Below, piece after piece: positions 17,386-26,309 of a DNA stretch of 64,000 nucleotides. Where the stretch lies: positions 1-64,000 of the forward strand of contig JAHRHA010000022.1 in NCBI GenBank assembly GCA_020027875.1. Reading direction: 5' to 3'. The stretch comes from Micromonosporaceae bacterium (GTDB lineage Bacteria > Actinomycetota > Actinomycetes > Mycobacteriales > Micromonosporaceae). The number at the start of each line of letters is the position of its first letter. Position 1 is the first letter of the stretch. The notes under the pieces were generated by a model. It did not search any database. It saw only the letters and a list, made by a program, of their open reading frames with translations, and was not told the origin of the DNA. A program made the position numbers and the translations under genes.

Positions 17386-20300
17386 CTAGGCACGGAGCCG
17401 GAGTCCGCGGGGGGTGGTGCGGAAGCCGGCCGCGGTGAGTGCGTCGCCGAGTGCGGAGGCGTGGATCGTCTCGCCGTCGGCCCGTTCGACCGAGAGCGGA
17501 CCGAGCGCGCCGCTGCGTACCGCACCGGCCAGCGCCCGCGCCGCCGCGGCGATCGCCTTCGGGTCATCCAGATAGGACAAGAGCGTACGGCCACCGCGCT
17601 CCACATAGATCGCGAGTTCGCCGCCGACCGTCACCACCAGCGCTCCCGCCTTCCGGCCGGGTCGGTGCCCCCGGCCGGGCTCGCCCTCGTCGACCACGCG
17701 CTCCGGCCACGGCAGGGCGGCGCCGTACGGATTGGCCGGGTCCGTGGCAGCGAGTACCAGCGCCTCCGCCTTCCCCGCCGTCTCGGCCTCACCGAGCGCC
17801 CGCAGCCGGTCGACCGCGCCGGGCACCGCGAACTGCGCGGCACCCAACCCCTCGACGAAGTACCCGCGCCGCGCCGCGCCCCGGTCCTCAAGGGCGGCGA
17901 GCACCGGGTAGACGGCGGCGAACCCGCCGGGCGTCCGCTCGGCCATGACCGCGCCGCGGGTCACGACGCCGTGCCGTTCCAGCAGTGCCTCGGCTAGCGC
18001 CGTGGCGCGGCGGGTCGGGTTGGGGTCGCGCTCCGGCAGCCGGTACCAGCGACCGGCGGCGGTGGGGGGACCGGAGCGGGCCGTGGTAAGCGAGGCGCGG
18101 CTGAGCCGGCTAGCCGGTAGCCGCGCGGGCGTGCGGTAGCGCGAACGCGGCGCGGCGGACCTGCTGGCGGCGCTGTGGGACCGGTGGGCGCCTCCGCCCG
18201 CCAGCAGCGCCCGAACCGGCGCGAGCGTGTCATTGGAGACCAGGCCCGCCCACACCAGATCCCACAGCGCGGCCAGTAAGTCCGCCTCGCCTCCGCCGTC
18301 GCCTGGGGCGCCACAGCCCACCAACTCCGACAGCTGGCGGAAGAAGAGCGCCTGCCCACCGTCGAGCGCGCCGAGCAAGCTGCCATGCATGGGACCCGCG
18401 GCGAAGTCGGGGTCGGGTGGCGGCAGCAGCAGCGGCGCCGATTCGGACCAGGCGAACACCACCCAGCCGTCGCCGGGGATCGACCCTGTGCCGGCCCACA
18501 CCACTTCGCCCGAGGCGCACAGCGCGTCCAGGTACGCCGGGGTGTAGTCGGCCACCCGTGCGGGCAGCACCAGCCGTTCCCAGGCCGACGCCGGGATCGC
18601 GGTCCCCTGAAGCTGCTCTAGCGCGGCCGCCACCGCCTCCACGCCCCTGGCGGACGAGCCAACCTGCTGCCACCGGGGCAGGAATGCGGCCAAGACCTTG
18701 GGCGGCACCGGTTCGATCTCGCGGCGCAACGCGGCCAGGGAACGGCGCCGGAGCAGGCGCAACACCTCGGTGTCGCACCACTCGGCGCCGCCGGCATAGG
18801 CGCCCGGTGCCGCGACGACCAGGTTCACCGGGGTGAACTCGCCGGCGGTGACCCGGCCGGTCGCCCCGAGCCGCTTGAGCGCCTGCTCGACGATGAAGAC
18901 GCCGAGACCGAACCGCGCCGCGCAAGCGCTCGCGGTGAATGGGCCGTGCGTCTTGGCATATCGGGCAACCAGATCGCCGATCGGGTCGGCGACCGGCTCA
19001 AGGTAAGCGCCCGCGAGACCGACCGGCAGCGCCACCCCCATCGCGTCGCGTACCCGGGCGGCGTCCTCGACGACGATCCACCGCGGCTCGCCGGCGATGC
19101 GGACCTCGAGCACTCGTCTGGCGAGCGCCAGCTCCGCCAGCCACTCCGCCCGCGTTCCGCGCGACTCAGCCTCCGTGGTCGACAGGTCACCCAGTACCCG
19201 CAGCAGTTCAATGGCGTCTTCGGCGTCGCGCAGCGTCCGGCTGCCGTCAAGCCACTGCAGCTTCCGTTCGGTCTCCGTCACCACATCGGGGTCGAGGAGC
19301 TCGCGCAGCTCCACCCGACCCAACAGCTCGCCGAGCAGCGTGGAGTCCAGTGCGAGTGCGGCCGCTCGGCGCTCGGCTAGCGGCACGTCGCCGCCGTAGA
19401 GGAACGCGCCGACATATCCGAAGAGCAGCGACCGGGCGAACGGTGACGGGCGGGTGGTCTCCACCTCGACTAATCGCACCCGGCGTGCCGAGATGTCTCG
19501 CATCACCCCGACGAGGCCTGGCACGTCGAGCACATCCTGCAGGCATTCGCGGGCGGCCTCCAGCGTGACCGGGAAGTCGGCGAACTCGCGGGCCACATCG
19601 AGCAATTGCGCGGCGCGCTGGCGCTGCTGCCACAGCGGCTGCCGGCGGCGGGGGTCGCGACGGGGGAGCAGCAGGGCGCGGGCGGCGCACTCCCGGAAGC
19701 GGGCCGCGAACATGGCCGATCCACCGATCGACTCCTCGACGATCTGTGCGATCTCGTCCGGGTCGAAGGCGACGAGGTCCGCTCCGGGCGGCGCATCCAG
19801 ACCGGTCGTGTCCACCACATCGGGCAGCCGCACCACGATCCCGTCGTCGCTCGGCAGCACCTGCGCGTCGACTCCGTACCGTTCGGTCAATCTTCGCGTG
19901 ATCGCCAACGCCCACGCCCCGTTGACCTTCGCGCCGAGTACGCAGTGGACGGCGAGTCTCCAGTCGCCCAGCTCGTCGCGGAACCGCTCCACCACGACCG
20001 TCCGGTCGTCGGGCAGGTGCCTCGTCGCCTCCCGCTGTTCATCCACATAGGAGAGAAGATTCTCCGCCGCCCAGGCGTCGAGGCCGCTGCCGACCAGGTC
20101 AGCGCCGGCCTTCTCACGACCGTGGCGCACCACGTCGCGCAGCTTCGCCCCGATGGCGCGCCCGAGTTCAACCGGCCGCCCGGGCTGGTCGCCCTTCCAG
20201 AACGGCATCCGGGCGGCGTGGCCAGGCGCCGGCGAGACGAGCACCCGGTCGGGCGTGATCTCCTCGATGCGCCACGACGTCGAGCCGAGCAGGAAGACGT

Positions 20301-22071
20301 CGCCGACCCGGGACTCGTACACCATCTCCTCGTCCAGCTCGCCTACCCGCGCCGCTCGCTCCGCTCCCGCCAGGAAGACCCCGAAGAGTCCTCGATCGGG
20401 GATGGTGCCGCCGCTGGTGACCGCGAGCCGCTGCGCCCCGGGTCTGGCGGTGAGCTGGTCGGCGGCGCGGTCCCACACGATCCGGGGGCGGAGCTCGGCG
20501 AAGGCCGTCGACGGGTAGCGCCCGGAGAGCATGTCCAGCGTCGCCTCCAGCGCGGATGTGGGTAGCTCGGCGAAGGGCGCGGCGCGGCGCAGCAGCACGG
20601 CGAGATCGCCGACCCGCCACGGATCCATAGCGACCATGGCCACGATCTGTTGGGCGAGCACATCGAGCGGGTTACGGGGATAGCGCAGCTCCTCGATGAG
20701 CCCCTGATGCATCCGCTCCGCCACCACCGCGCACGAGAGCAAGTCGCCACGATGCTTGGGGAATACCACACCCCGAGACACCGCACCGACCTGGTGGCCG
20801 GCCCGGCCGACTCGCTGCATCCCGGCCGCGACCGAGGGCGGCGCCTCGATCTGCACGACGAGGTCGACCAAGCCCATGTCGATGCCGAGCTCCAGCGAGC
20901 TGGTCGCGACGACGGCGGGCAGCTGACCGGACTTGAGTGCCTCCTCGATATGCTTTCGCTCCTCCCGAGACACGCTGCCGTGATGGGCCCGCGCGATGAG
21001 CGGCGCGGCGCCGGTGGCGATGGCCGACTGAGCCATGATCTGCGCGGGCGCGAGCTCCTGCGTACGGTCGCTCGGCTCGGGCGGGCCCAGACTTCGTTCG
21101 GCTGCTATCTCGTTGAGCCTGGCGCAGAGGCGCTCCGAGAGCCGGCGGGAGTTCGAGAACACGATCGTGGAACGGTGCGCCCGGATCAGGTCATACACTC
21201 GCTCCTCGACCGCCGGCCAGATGGACGCCCGGCGCGGCTCGGCGGGATTCCCATCTAGGTCTCGCTCCTCCGGGCTCGTCTCGTCGAGGCGGGTCATGTC
21301 CTCGACCGGGACCTCTACCCGCACTTCGATGGTCTTCGGACTCGGCGGCGCCACGATCTGGACCGGCGCCGCGCCACCGAGGAACCGGGCGACCTCGTCG
21401 ATGGGCCGGACCGTGGCCGACAGCCCGATCCGCTGGGCGGGGCGGGGCAGCAGCGCGTCGAGCCGTTCGAGGGAGAGCGCGAGGTGCGCGCCGCGCTTCG
21501 TCGCGGCGACGGCGTGGACCTCGTCCACGATCACGGTCTCGACGCCGCGAAGCGCTTCTCGCGCTGCGGATGTGAGGATGAGAAACAGAGATTCGGGTGT
21601 GGTGATCAGAATGTCGGAAGGAGCACGCGCGAAGGCGCGGCGCTCCTGCGCAGGGGTATCTCCCGTCCGCATCCCGACGCTGATGTCCGGGGGAGGGACG
21701 CCGATCCGGTGTGCCGCGTGCCGGATGCCGGTGAGCGGCGTACGCAGGTTCCGCTCGACGTCGACCGCCAGCGCTTTGAGCGGGCTGACGTAGAGCACCC
21801 GGCAGCTGTTCGTCGCGCCGCCCTTCGCGGATTCTTTCGCCGGCTCGACCGAGAGGCGGTCGAGCGCCCAGAGAAAGGCGGCCAGCGTCTTGCCGGAGCC
21901 GGTGGGAGCGACCACGAGGGCGTGGTGCCCGGCGCTGATCGCCTCCCACGCGCCGACCTGAGCGGCCGTCGGTTCGGCGAAGGCCGCCTCAAACCAGGCC
22001 CGGGTCGCCGGCCCGAATCGGCCCAGCACGACGTCCGGCTCGTCGGTCGCTGCCTTCCGCATGTCCACCAT
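17386..22071 (-). CDS. lhr: Lhr-type superfamily 2 DNA helicase
   Basis: 1561 residues from ATG 22071 (the frame is open to 22167; the GCGAGG site before 22071 and family starts favour the shorter form). A 3'-to-5' DNA/RNA-DNA helicase linked to DNA repair in mycobacteria. Motif I is APTGSGKT near residue 55 and motif II is DEVH. The Lhr core continues with VSREERKHIEEALKSGQL, QRVGRAGHQ, and a winged helix and beta-barrel. The C-terminal ~600 residues are the Lhr-CTD typical of full-length bacterial forms. Residues ~1350-1400 are a low-complexity Ser/Arg/Ala insertion. The gene is monocistronic, divergent from the 22200 gene. Confidence 0.95.
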   Translation of the reverse strand: MVDMRKAATDEPDVVLGRFGPATRAWFEAAFAEPTAAQVGAWEAISAGHHALVVAPTGSGKTLAAFLWALDRLSVEPAKESAKGGATNSCRVLYVSPLKALAVDVERNLRTPLTGIRHAAHRIGVPPPDISVGMRTGDTPAQERRAFARAPSDILITTPESLFLILTSAAREALRGVETVIVDEVHAVAATKRGAHLALSLERLDALLPRPAQRIGLSATVRPIDEVARFLGGAAPVQIVAPPSPKTIEVRVEVPVEDMTRLDETSPEERDLDGNPAEPRRASIWPAVEERVYDLIRAHRSTIVFSNSRRLSERLCARLNEIAAERSLGPPEPSDRTQELAPAQIMAQSAIATGAAPLIARAHHGSVSREERKHIEEALKSGQLPAVVATSSLELGIDMGLVDLVVQIEAPPSVAAGMQRVGRAGHQVGAVSRGVVFPKHRGDLLSCAVVAERMHQGLIEELRYPRNPLDVLAQQIVAMVAMDPWRVGDLAVLLRRAAPFAELPTSALEATLDMLSGRYPSTAFAELRPRIVWDRAADQLTARPGAQRLAVTSGGTIPDRGLFGVFLAGAERAARVGELDEEMVYESRVGDVFLLGSTSWRIEEITPDRVLVSPAPGHAARMPFWKGDQPGRPVELGRAIGAKLRDVVRHGREKAGADLVGSGLDAWAAENLLSYVDEQREATRHLPDDRTVVVERFRDELGDWRLAVHCVLGAKVNGAWALAITRRLTERYGVDAQVLPSDDGIVVRLPDVVDTTGLDAPPGADLVAFDPDEIAQIVEESIGGSAMFAARFRECAARALLLPRRDPRRRQPLWQQRQRAAQLLDVAREFADFPVTLEAARECLQDVLDVPGLVGVMRDISARRVRLVEVETTRPSPFARSLLFGYVGAFLYGGDVPLAERRAAALALDSTLLGELLGRVELRELLDPDVVTETERKLQWLDGSRTLRDAEDAIELLRVLGDLSTTEAESRGTRAEWLAELALARRVLEVRIAGEPRWIVVEDAARVRDAMGVALPVGLAGAYLEPVADPIGDLVARYAKTHGPFTASACAARFGLGVFIVEQALKRLGATGRVTAGEFTPVNLVVAAPGAYAGGAEWCDTEVLRLLRRRSLAALRREIEPVPPKVLAAFLPRWQQVGSSARGVEAVAAALEQLQGTAIPASAWERLVLPARVADYTPAYLDALCASGEVVWAGTGSIPGDGWVVFAWSESAPLLLPPPDPDFAAGPMHGSLLGALDGGQALFFRQLSELVGCGAPGDGGGEADLLAALWDLVWAGLVSNDTLAPVRALLAGGGAHRSHSAASRSAAPRSRYRTPARLPASRLSRASLTTARSGPPTAAGRWYRLPERDPNPTRRATALAEALLERHGVVTRGAVMAERTPGGFAAVYPVLAALEDRGAARRGYFVEGLGAAQFAVPGAVDRLRALGEAETAGKAEALVLAATDPANPYGAALPWPERVVDEGEPGRGHRPGRKAGALVVTVGGELAIYVERGGRTLLSYLDDPKAIAAAARALAGAVRSGALGPLSVERADGETIHASALGDALTAAGFRTTPRGLRLRA

Positions 22072-22111
22072 CCTGCCTCGCCCCTGTGACAGTTCCCGTT
22101 TCTCATCGCCC

Positions 22112-22141
22112 TTGCATCGTCCGTTACACACCGGGTAGGTT
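22112..22141 (+). promoter_or_regulatory. Sigma-A-like promoter for the 22200 gene
   Basis: TTGCAT (22112-22117) and TAGGTT (22136-22141) are spaced by 18 bases in the divergent gap between lhr and the small downstream gene, giving a leader of about 50 bases. Prediction by eye. Confidence 0.4.
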
Positions 22142-22199
22142 CGGTGACACTGTGCAATGACCGGCATTGGTGATCAACTAGGGGAGCGGAGGACTCGGC

Positions 22200-22499
22200 A
22201 TGGTGTTACGCGGAGTTCGGCACGAGTCGGAGGTGCTGCTGCGCCAGGTCGATGGTCGGCTGGTGACGCTACGGGCGCATCGCGGCGTCGGCGACCTGAG
22301 GCAGGCCGAGCGGGTGGCCGAGCGTCTGCGGTCGCTCGTCGCCGAGACCACGCGTGCCAGCGCGGTCGATCGGGCGCGGGTACGGGCAGCGGTGCACTAC
22401 TTCGTGGGTCTGCGCAATACCCCCGAACGGCGGCATCACCGGACCCTGGCCGAGGAGCTCCGCATCGTTGACGCCATGGTGCTAGCACTCTCAGCGTGA
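22200..22499 (+). CDS. Conserved small hypothetical protein
   Basis: 99 residues from ATG 22200, preceded by a strong GGGGAGCGGAGG ribosome binding site, so it is probably real. The sequence is predicted all-helical and basic, with VRHESEVLLRQVDGRLVTLR at the start and HYFVGLRNTPERRHHRTLAEELRI later. No cysteine, no membrane segment, and no family recognised. It is followed by a hairpin and a convergent GNAT gene. Confidence 0.6.
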   Translation: MVLRGVRHESEVLLRQVDGRLVTLRAHRGVGDLRQAERVAERLRSLVAETTRASAVDRARVRAAVHYFVGLRNTPERRHHRTLAEELRIVDAMVLALSA

Positions 22500-22500
22500 C

Positions 22501-22536
22501 GGAAGATCTTCCCCCTTATCGGGGGGAGGATCCTCC
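22501..22536. terminator. 15-bp hairpin between two convergent genes
   Basis: Two 12-bp palindromes (GGAAGATCTTCC 22501-22512 and GGAGGATCCTCC 22525-22536) flank a C5-loop-G5 core. As RNA the whole 36 bases can form one 15-bp stem with two G·U pairs around TTATCG. It sits between convergent stop codons at 22499 and 22547 and fits a bidirectional terminator. Confidence 0.7.
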
Positions 22537-22546
22537 GAGTAAGCGG

Positions 22547-22849
22547 TCAGCCAGCGGCGGGCGCGACGAGATCGGCGTATGCGGGGTGGCGCTTGATGTA
22601 GCTGGCGATGAACGGACACAATGGCACCACCGCCTCGCCGCGGGCCCGGATATCGTCCAAGGTCCCCTTCGCGAGAACGCCACCGACGCCCTGACCCTCG
22701 TACTCCGGCTCGATCTCGGTGTGGATGAGGACGACCTGGCCCGGCCGCGTTTGGTATAGCACGAAGCCGACGACCTTCCCATCCCGCCTTACCTCGTACC
22801 GATTTCGGTCGTCGTTGCGTAGGACTGTCATCCCATCGGGTTCGGCCAT
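22547..22849 (-). CDS. GNAT-fold N-acetyltransferase, YidJ/YjdJ type
   Basis: 100 residues. The minimal GNAT of the PF14542 kind: VLRNDDRNRYEVRRDGKVVGFVLYQ, then VVLIHTEIEPEYEGQGVGGVLAKGTLDDIRARG with the acetyl-CoA loop EGQGVG, and the C-terminal VVPLCPFIASYIKRHPAY. The conserved C-P-F/Y-x-x-x-x-x-x-x-H-P signature is intact. Its natural substrate is unknown; a small-molecule or protein amine is expected. It stands alone between two hairpin or intergenic borders. Confidence 0.9.
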   Translation of the reverse strand: MAEPDGMTVLRNDDRNRYEVRRDGKVVGFVLYQTRPGQVVLIHTEIEPEYEGQGVGGVLAKGTLDDIRARGEAVVPLCPFIASYIKRHPAYADLVAPAAG

Positions 22850-22882
22850 ACATGCATCCTTGCACCGGCCGGCGGTGCTGGC

Positions 22883-23539
22883 TCAGCTGACCGAGGCGGT
22901 CGCCAGGCGGACGCCGAAGCCGACGAAGAGCGCGCCCACGCCCGCGGTCAGGCCACTCGCCAGGCGCCGGCGCCGGCGGAACTGGCCGGCCAGGTAGGTT
23001 CCACCGAAGATCAGCGTGCTGAGGTAGATGACGCTGCACACCTGCATGATCAATGCGAGCAGTAGAAAGGAGAGCGCCGGGTAGGCGTAGGTCGGGTCGA
23101 GGAACTGGATGAAGAAGGAGATCATGAAGAGGATCGCCTTCGGGTTGAGCAGAGAGATCACCAGCGCCCGCCGGAACGGAACGCCAACACCGGCCGGCGG
23201 CGCGGGCCGGTGGGCCGCCGGCTCAGGGTCGGGTCGGCGGCGCCAGCGGCGTACCGCACCGACGGACATGGTGAGGCCGACGTAGGCCAGATACGCCGCA
23301 CCGGCGTACTTGATCACCACGAAGAGGGGCGGGTAAGCCTTCAGGAGGGAGGCGACGCCCAGGGCCGCGGCGATCATCAACGCCCAGTCGCCGAGGAACA
23401 CACCGGCAGCGGCGCGGTAACCCGCGCGCACGCCGTGTCTTGCCGCGGTGGAGAGCACATAGAGCGAGTTCGGGCCGGGCAGCAGCACGATGGCGATCGT
23501 GCCGAGCACATAGGTCCACAGATCCGCGACGCCGAGCAT
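22883..23539 (-). CDS. LysE/RhtB-family exporter (LeuE-like)
   Basis: 218 residues with about six membrane segments. The N-terminal signature LLPGPNSLYVLSTAARHGVRAGYRAAAGVFLGD is the RhtB/LeuE-type GPN motif, and the second half has FRRALVISLLNPKAILFMISFFIQF. Family members export amino acids or their derivatives by proton exchange. LeuE is the closest type by the GPNSLYVLS block, but substrate cannot be fixed. A polar loop of ~25 residues (RRRPDPEPAAHRPAP) separates the halves. It lies 10 bases from the PPOX-GNAT gene upstream, so they may be co-transcribed. Confidence 0.9.
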   Translation of the reverse strand: MLGVADLWTYVLGTIAIVLLPGPNSLYVLSTAARHGVRAGYRAAAGVFLGDWALMIAAALGVASLLKAYPPLFVVIKYAGAAYLAYVGLTMSVGAVRRWRRRPDPEPAAHRPAPPAGVGVPFRRALVISLLNPKAILFMISFFIQFLDPTYAYPALSFLLLALIMQVCSVIYLSTLIFGGTYLAGQFRRRRRLASGLTAGVGALFVGFGVRLATASVS

Positions 23540-23549
23540 GGTGTCATCC

Positions 23550-24809
23550 TCAGCCGACGGGTGCCGGGCGACGAAGCATTTCTCGCAGTCTGAACTGTGC
23601 GTTGGGCCACTCCGCGTCGGTCATCGAGTAGGTCACGCTGTCGCGCCAGGTGCCGTCGGGACGCAGCTTGTGCCGGCGCAGCACCCCCTCCCGCAGCGCG
23701 CCGAGGCGTTCGATGGCCCGTTGCGAGCGGACATTCAGCAGATCGGTGTGCCACTCCACGCGTACGGCACCGAGGTCCTCGAATGCCCGCCGCAGGAGGA
23801 GCAGTTTGGCCTCGGTGTTGATGCCGGTGCGCCACCATGCTCGGCCGATTGCGGTCCAGCCGATCGCGATGGCCCGGTTAACCTCGTCTACCGCGTAGTG
23901 CGATGTCGTGCCGACGACCTCACCGGTCGCCGCAGACCGCTGGACGAACGGGATCCGGACGCCCTGCTCGTACTGACGCAAAGCCTCGGCGACCTGACCC
24001 GCCATCTCGTCAACGGACGTCGGTGTGCGTCGGGTTAGCCAGCGGTACACCTCGTCGTCGGCGATGGCGGCGAAGAGGCCCTCCACATGGGACATATCCA
24101 GAGGCTCGAGGATGACGTGATCGCCGTGCATCGGCGGCGCTGTGAGCCACGGGCTGCGCGCTGGGTGCAGATAGTCGGGTACCGGCACCGCGACCCCGGC
24201 GTCGGGCTCGGGTAGTCCGGGCATGAGCCGCAGTGGCACCACGCCGGCCCAGTGGTCGAGGGCATAGTCCTCGGGTTCGTCTACGACTCCGCCGACCCGG
24301 GCCTTCACCGACACCTCGGTGAGCGGCAACGCCAGTACGGCGGTCTCCGCCAATTCGCGTCGGGTGGGTGGACGGGAGTCGGCGGAGCGGCCCCGCGCGA
24401 CCTTCTCAACCAGCGCGGTGAGCACGCGCAGCTTCTCGGACTCCCGTGTGACGAGGTGCGCCCGGCCGTGCGCGACGGCGGATCGGTAGTTGGCGCTGTG
24501 GTGAAACTGTGACCGGCCGAGGACGAGACCGTCGAGGTGGGTGACGGTCACACAGACGTGCAGGCCCTCGCCGGAGCGGGCGGCGAGCAACGGCCGGGAC
24601 CCGGTCGATCCATGGACGTAGAGGATGTCGCCGATGCGTACCTGCAGGGTCGGCAGGACCCGGGGTTCACCATCGTGGACGAAGCCGAGATGACAGTGGT
24701 ACGCCTCGTCGAAGATCGCGTTGGCCGTCGCTCTCTCATAGGAGACGCGCCCGCGGTCGCGAAATGCGGTGGTCCGCTCGGTCTTCGGGTAGGCCAGCGA
24801 GTCGGTCAT
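23550..24809 (-). CDS. Fusion: flavin split-barrel (PPOX) domain + GNAT acetyltransferase
   Basis: 419 residues. Residues 1-215 are a pyridoxamine-5'-phosphate-oxidase-like split barrel of the nitroimidazole-resistance type (FDEAYHCHLGFVHDGEPRVLPTL, LYVHGSTGSRPLLA, HSANYRSAVAHGRA). Residues ~230-400 are a RimJ/RimL-type GNAT domain (VILEPLDMSHVEGLF, AIGWTAIGRAWWRTGINTEAK, LLNVRSQRAIERLGA). Each module is known; the fused form occurs in actinobacteria. A redox or cofactor-binding barrel coupled to an N-acetyltransferase suggests detoxification of a small molecule, but this is inference. It is divergent from a MocR regulator with 37 bases between, and followed by a LysE exporter, which fits acetylate-and-export logic. 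Confidence 0.88.
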   Translation of the reverse strand: MTDSLAYPKTERTTAFRDRGRVSYERATANAIFDEAYHCHLGFVHDGEPRVLPTLQVRIGDILYVHGSTGSRPLLAARSGEGLHVCVTVTHLDGLVLGRSQFHHSANYRSAVAHGRAHLVTRESEKLRVLTALVEKVARGRSADSRPPTRRELAETAVLALPLTEVSVKARVGGVVDEPEDYALDHWAGVVPLRLMPGLPEPDAGVAVPVPDYLHPARSPWLTAPPMHGDHVILEPLDMSHVEGLFAAIADDEVYRWLTRRTPTSVDEMAGQVAEALRQYEQGVRIPFVQRSAATGEVVGTTSHYAVDEVNRAIAIGWTAIGRAWWRTGINTEAKLLLLRRAFEDLGAVRVEWHTDLLNVRSQRAIERLGALREGVLRRHKLRPDGTWRDSVTYSMTDAEWPNAQFRLREMLRRPAPVG

Positions 24810-24828
24810 GGCGCGGTGTCCTTAGTTC

Positions 24829-24855
24829 TAGTACAATCTGCAGACTGTGCCAGTA
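24829..24855. promoter_or_regulatory. Leaderless promoter and repeat at the mocR start
   Basis: TACAAT at 24832-24837 ends nine bases before the GTG at 24847 and no ribosome binding site is present, which fits a leaderless message. Two copies of (T/C)AGTAC, at 24829 and 24850, lie 21 bp apart on the same face, a spacing used by MocR proteins that bind direct repeats in divergent promoters. Binding is inferred. Confidence 0.45.
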
Positions 24856-26196
24856 CGTTATCAGATCGCCGGCCGAGGCGCCGCGGAGATTGTCACCAGC
24901 GTGGAGACCGGGGTACTGGCGGGTGCGCTCGCGCCCGGTGCGACGCTGCCCCCGGTCCGGTCGCTCGCGAGTCACCTTGGGGTGGCGCCGGCCACCGTCG
25001 CGGCCGCGTACAAGAGCCTTCGGCAGCGCGGCCTGGTCGAGACCGCCGGGCGTAACGGCACCCGCGTACGACCCCGCCCGCCGCTGGCCACCCGGGCCGC
25101 GCGCCGGCCCACCGCCCCACCGGGAACGGTCGACCTATCAGCGGGCGAGCCCGACCGCCTTCTCCTCCCGCAGCTCGGTCCGCGCCTACTCCGGTTGGCG
25201 GCGACTGCCTCTGAGCCGATCGGTTACGCGCATTCGGGGCCGTGGCCGGAGCTGATCGCGCTGGGCCGGGAACGGCTCGCGGCCGACGTTGTGCCCGTCC
25301 GCGACGCAGCCGTGACGGTGACCTCGGGTGCGCTCGACGCGATCGAACGGCTGCTCGCCGCACACTTGCGGCCGGGCGATCTGGTGGGTGTGGAGGATCC
25401 CGGCTGGGCCAACCTGATCGACCTCGTGGCCGCACTCGGGCTCAAGACGGTGCCCGTGCCGGTGGATGACGATGGGCCCACTGTGGACGGTCTACGCCAG
25501 GCGATCGCCGCGGGCGTGGCGGCCGTCGTGGTCACGAGTCGGGCACAGAACCCGACCGGCGGGGCGGTCTCCCCGACCCGCGCCTCGGCGCTGCGCAAGA
25601 TGCTCGCGGCGGCGCCGACCGTGCTCGTCGTCGAGGACGACCATGCGGCAGAGCTCGCCGAGGTGCCGCTGGCGCCGTTGGCCGGTGCGGGTGGCGCGTG
25701 GGCGTTTGTACGATCGGTGTCCAAGCCGTTCGGGCCGGACCTTCGGGTGGCGATCGTCGCCGGCGACGAGGCCAGCGTCGCTCGGGTCGAGGGGCGGATG
25801 CGACTCGGCGCGGGCTGGGTTTCGAGCCTGCTGCAACGGCTTGTGGTGCAGATGTGGCAGGACGACGCGGTCGCCGCCGGCGTTGCGCGGGCGAGGACTG
25901 AGTACGTTCGGCGACGCGAGGCGCTCTTGGCTGCGCTTGCGGAGCGCGGGGTGCCCGCGCGTGGGCGTACGGGCATCAACGTCTGGGTGCCGGTGCCCGA
26001 TGAGTCCGCGGCGCTGGCCACGCTGCGCGACCGGGGATGGGCGGTCGCGCCCGGGTCGCTCTACCGCCTCGCCTCATCGCCCGGTATCCGCATCACGATC
26101 AGCCCGCTGGGCATGTCCGATGTGGACCGCCTAGCGGACGCCGTCGCCGAGTCGGTCGCCGGTGAGTTGGCTGCGTCGACCCGGATGTCGCGGTGA
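24847..26196 (+). CDS. MocR-type GntR/aminotransferase transcriptional regulator
   Basis: 449 residues from GTG 24847. The N-terminal GntR winged helix (residues ~10-75) has GALAPGATLPPVRSLASHLGVAPATVAAAYKSL. After a short linker comes a fold-type I aminotransferase-like domain with RAQNPTGGAVSP, DDHAAEL and the PLP lysine K293 in RSVSKPFGPDLR. In MocR proteins this domain senses PLP or a PLP-amine adduct instead of catalysing. Its divergent neighbour contains a PNPOx-like domain, so this regulator most likely controls that gene and the downstream exporter. Confidence 0.93.
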   Translation: MPVRYQIAGRGAAEIVTSVETGVLAGALAPGATLPPVRSLASHLGVAPATVAAAYKSLRQRGLVETAGRNGTRVRPRPPLATRAARRPTAPPGTVDLSAGEPDRLLLPQLGPRLLRLAATASEPIGYAHSGPWPELIALGRERLAADVVPVRDAAVTVTSGALDAIERLLAAHLRPGDLVGVEDPGWANLIDLVAALGLKTVPVPVDDDGPTVDGLRQAIAAGVAAVVVTSRAQNPTGGAVSPTRASALRKMLAAAPTVLVVEDDHAAELAEVPLAPLAGAGGAWAFVRSVSKPFGPDLRVAIVAGDEASVARVEGRMRLGAGWVSSLLQRLVVQMWQDDAVAAGVARARTEYVRRREALLAALAERGVPARGRTGINVWVPVPDESAALATLRDRGWAVAPGSLYRLASSPGIRITISPLGMSDVDRLADAVAESVAGELAASTRMSR

Positions 26197-26309
26197 CGTC
26201 CCCGGTTCGATGGCCTGCGTCCAAGGGTTGGTAACTGTGAACGTCGCCAGCGGCCGGACCGCTAGGGTGGCTTTCGCCGGAAGGTTCGCAAGGCTCGAGG
26301 AGAGTGGCG

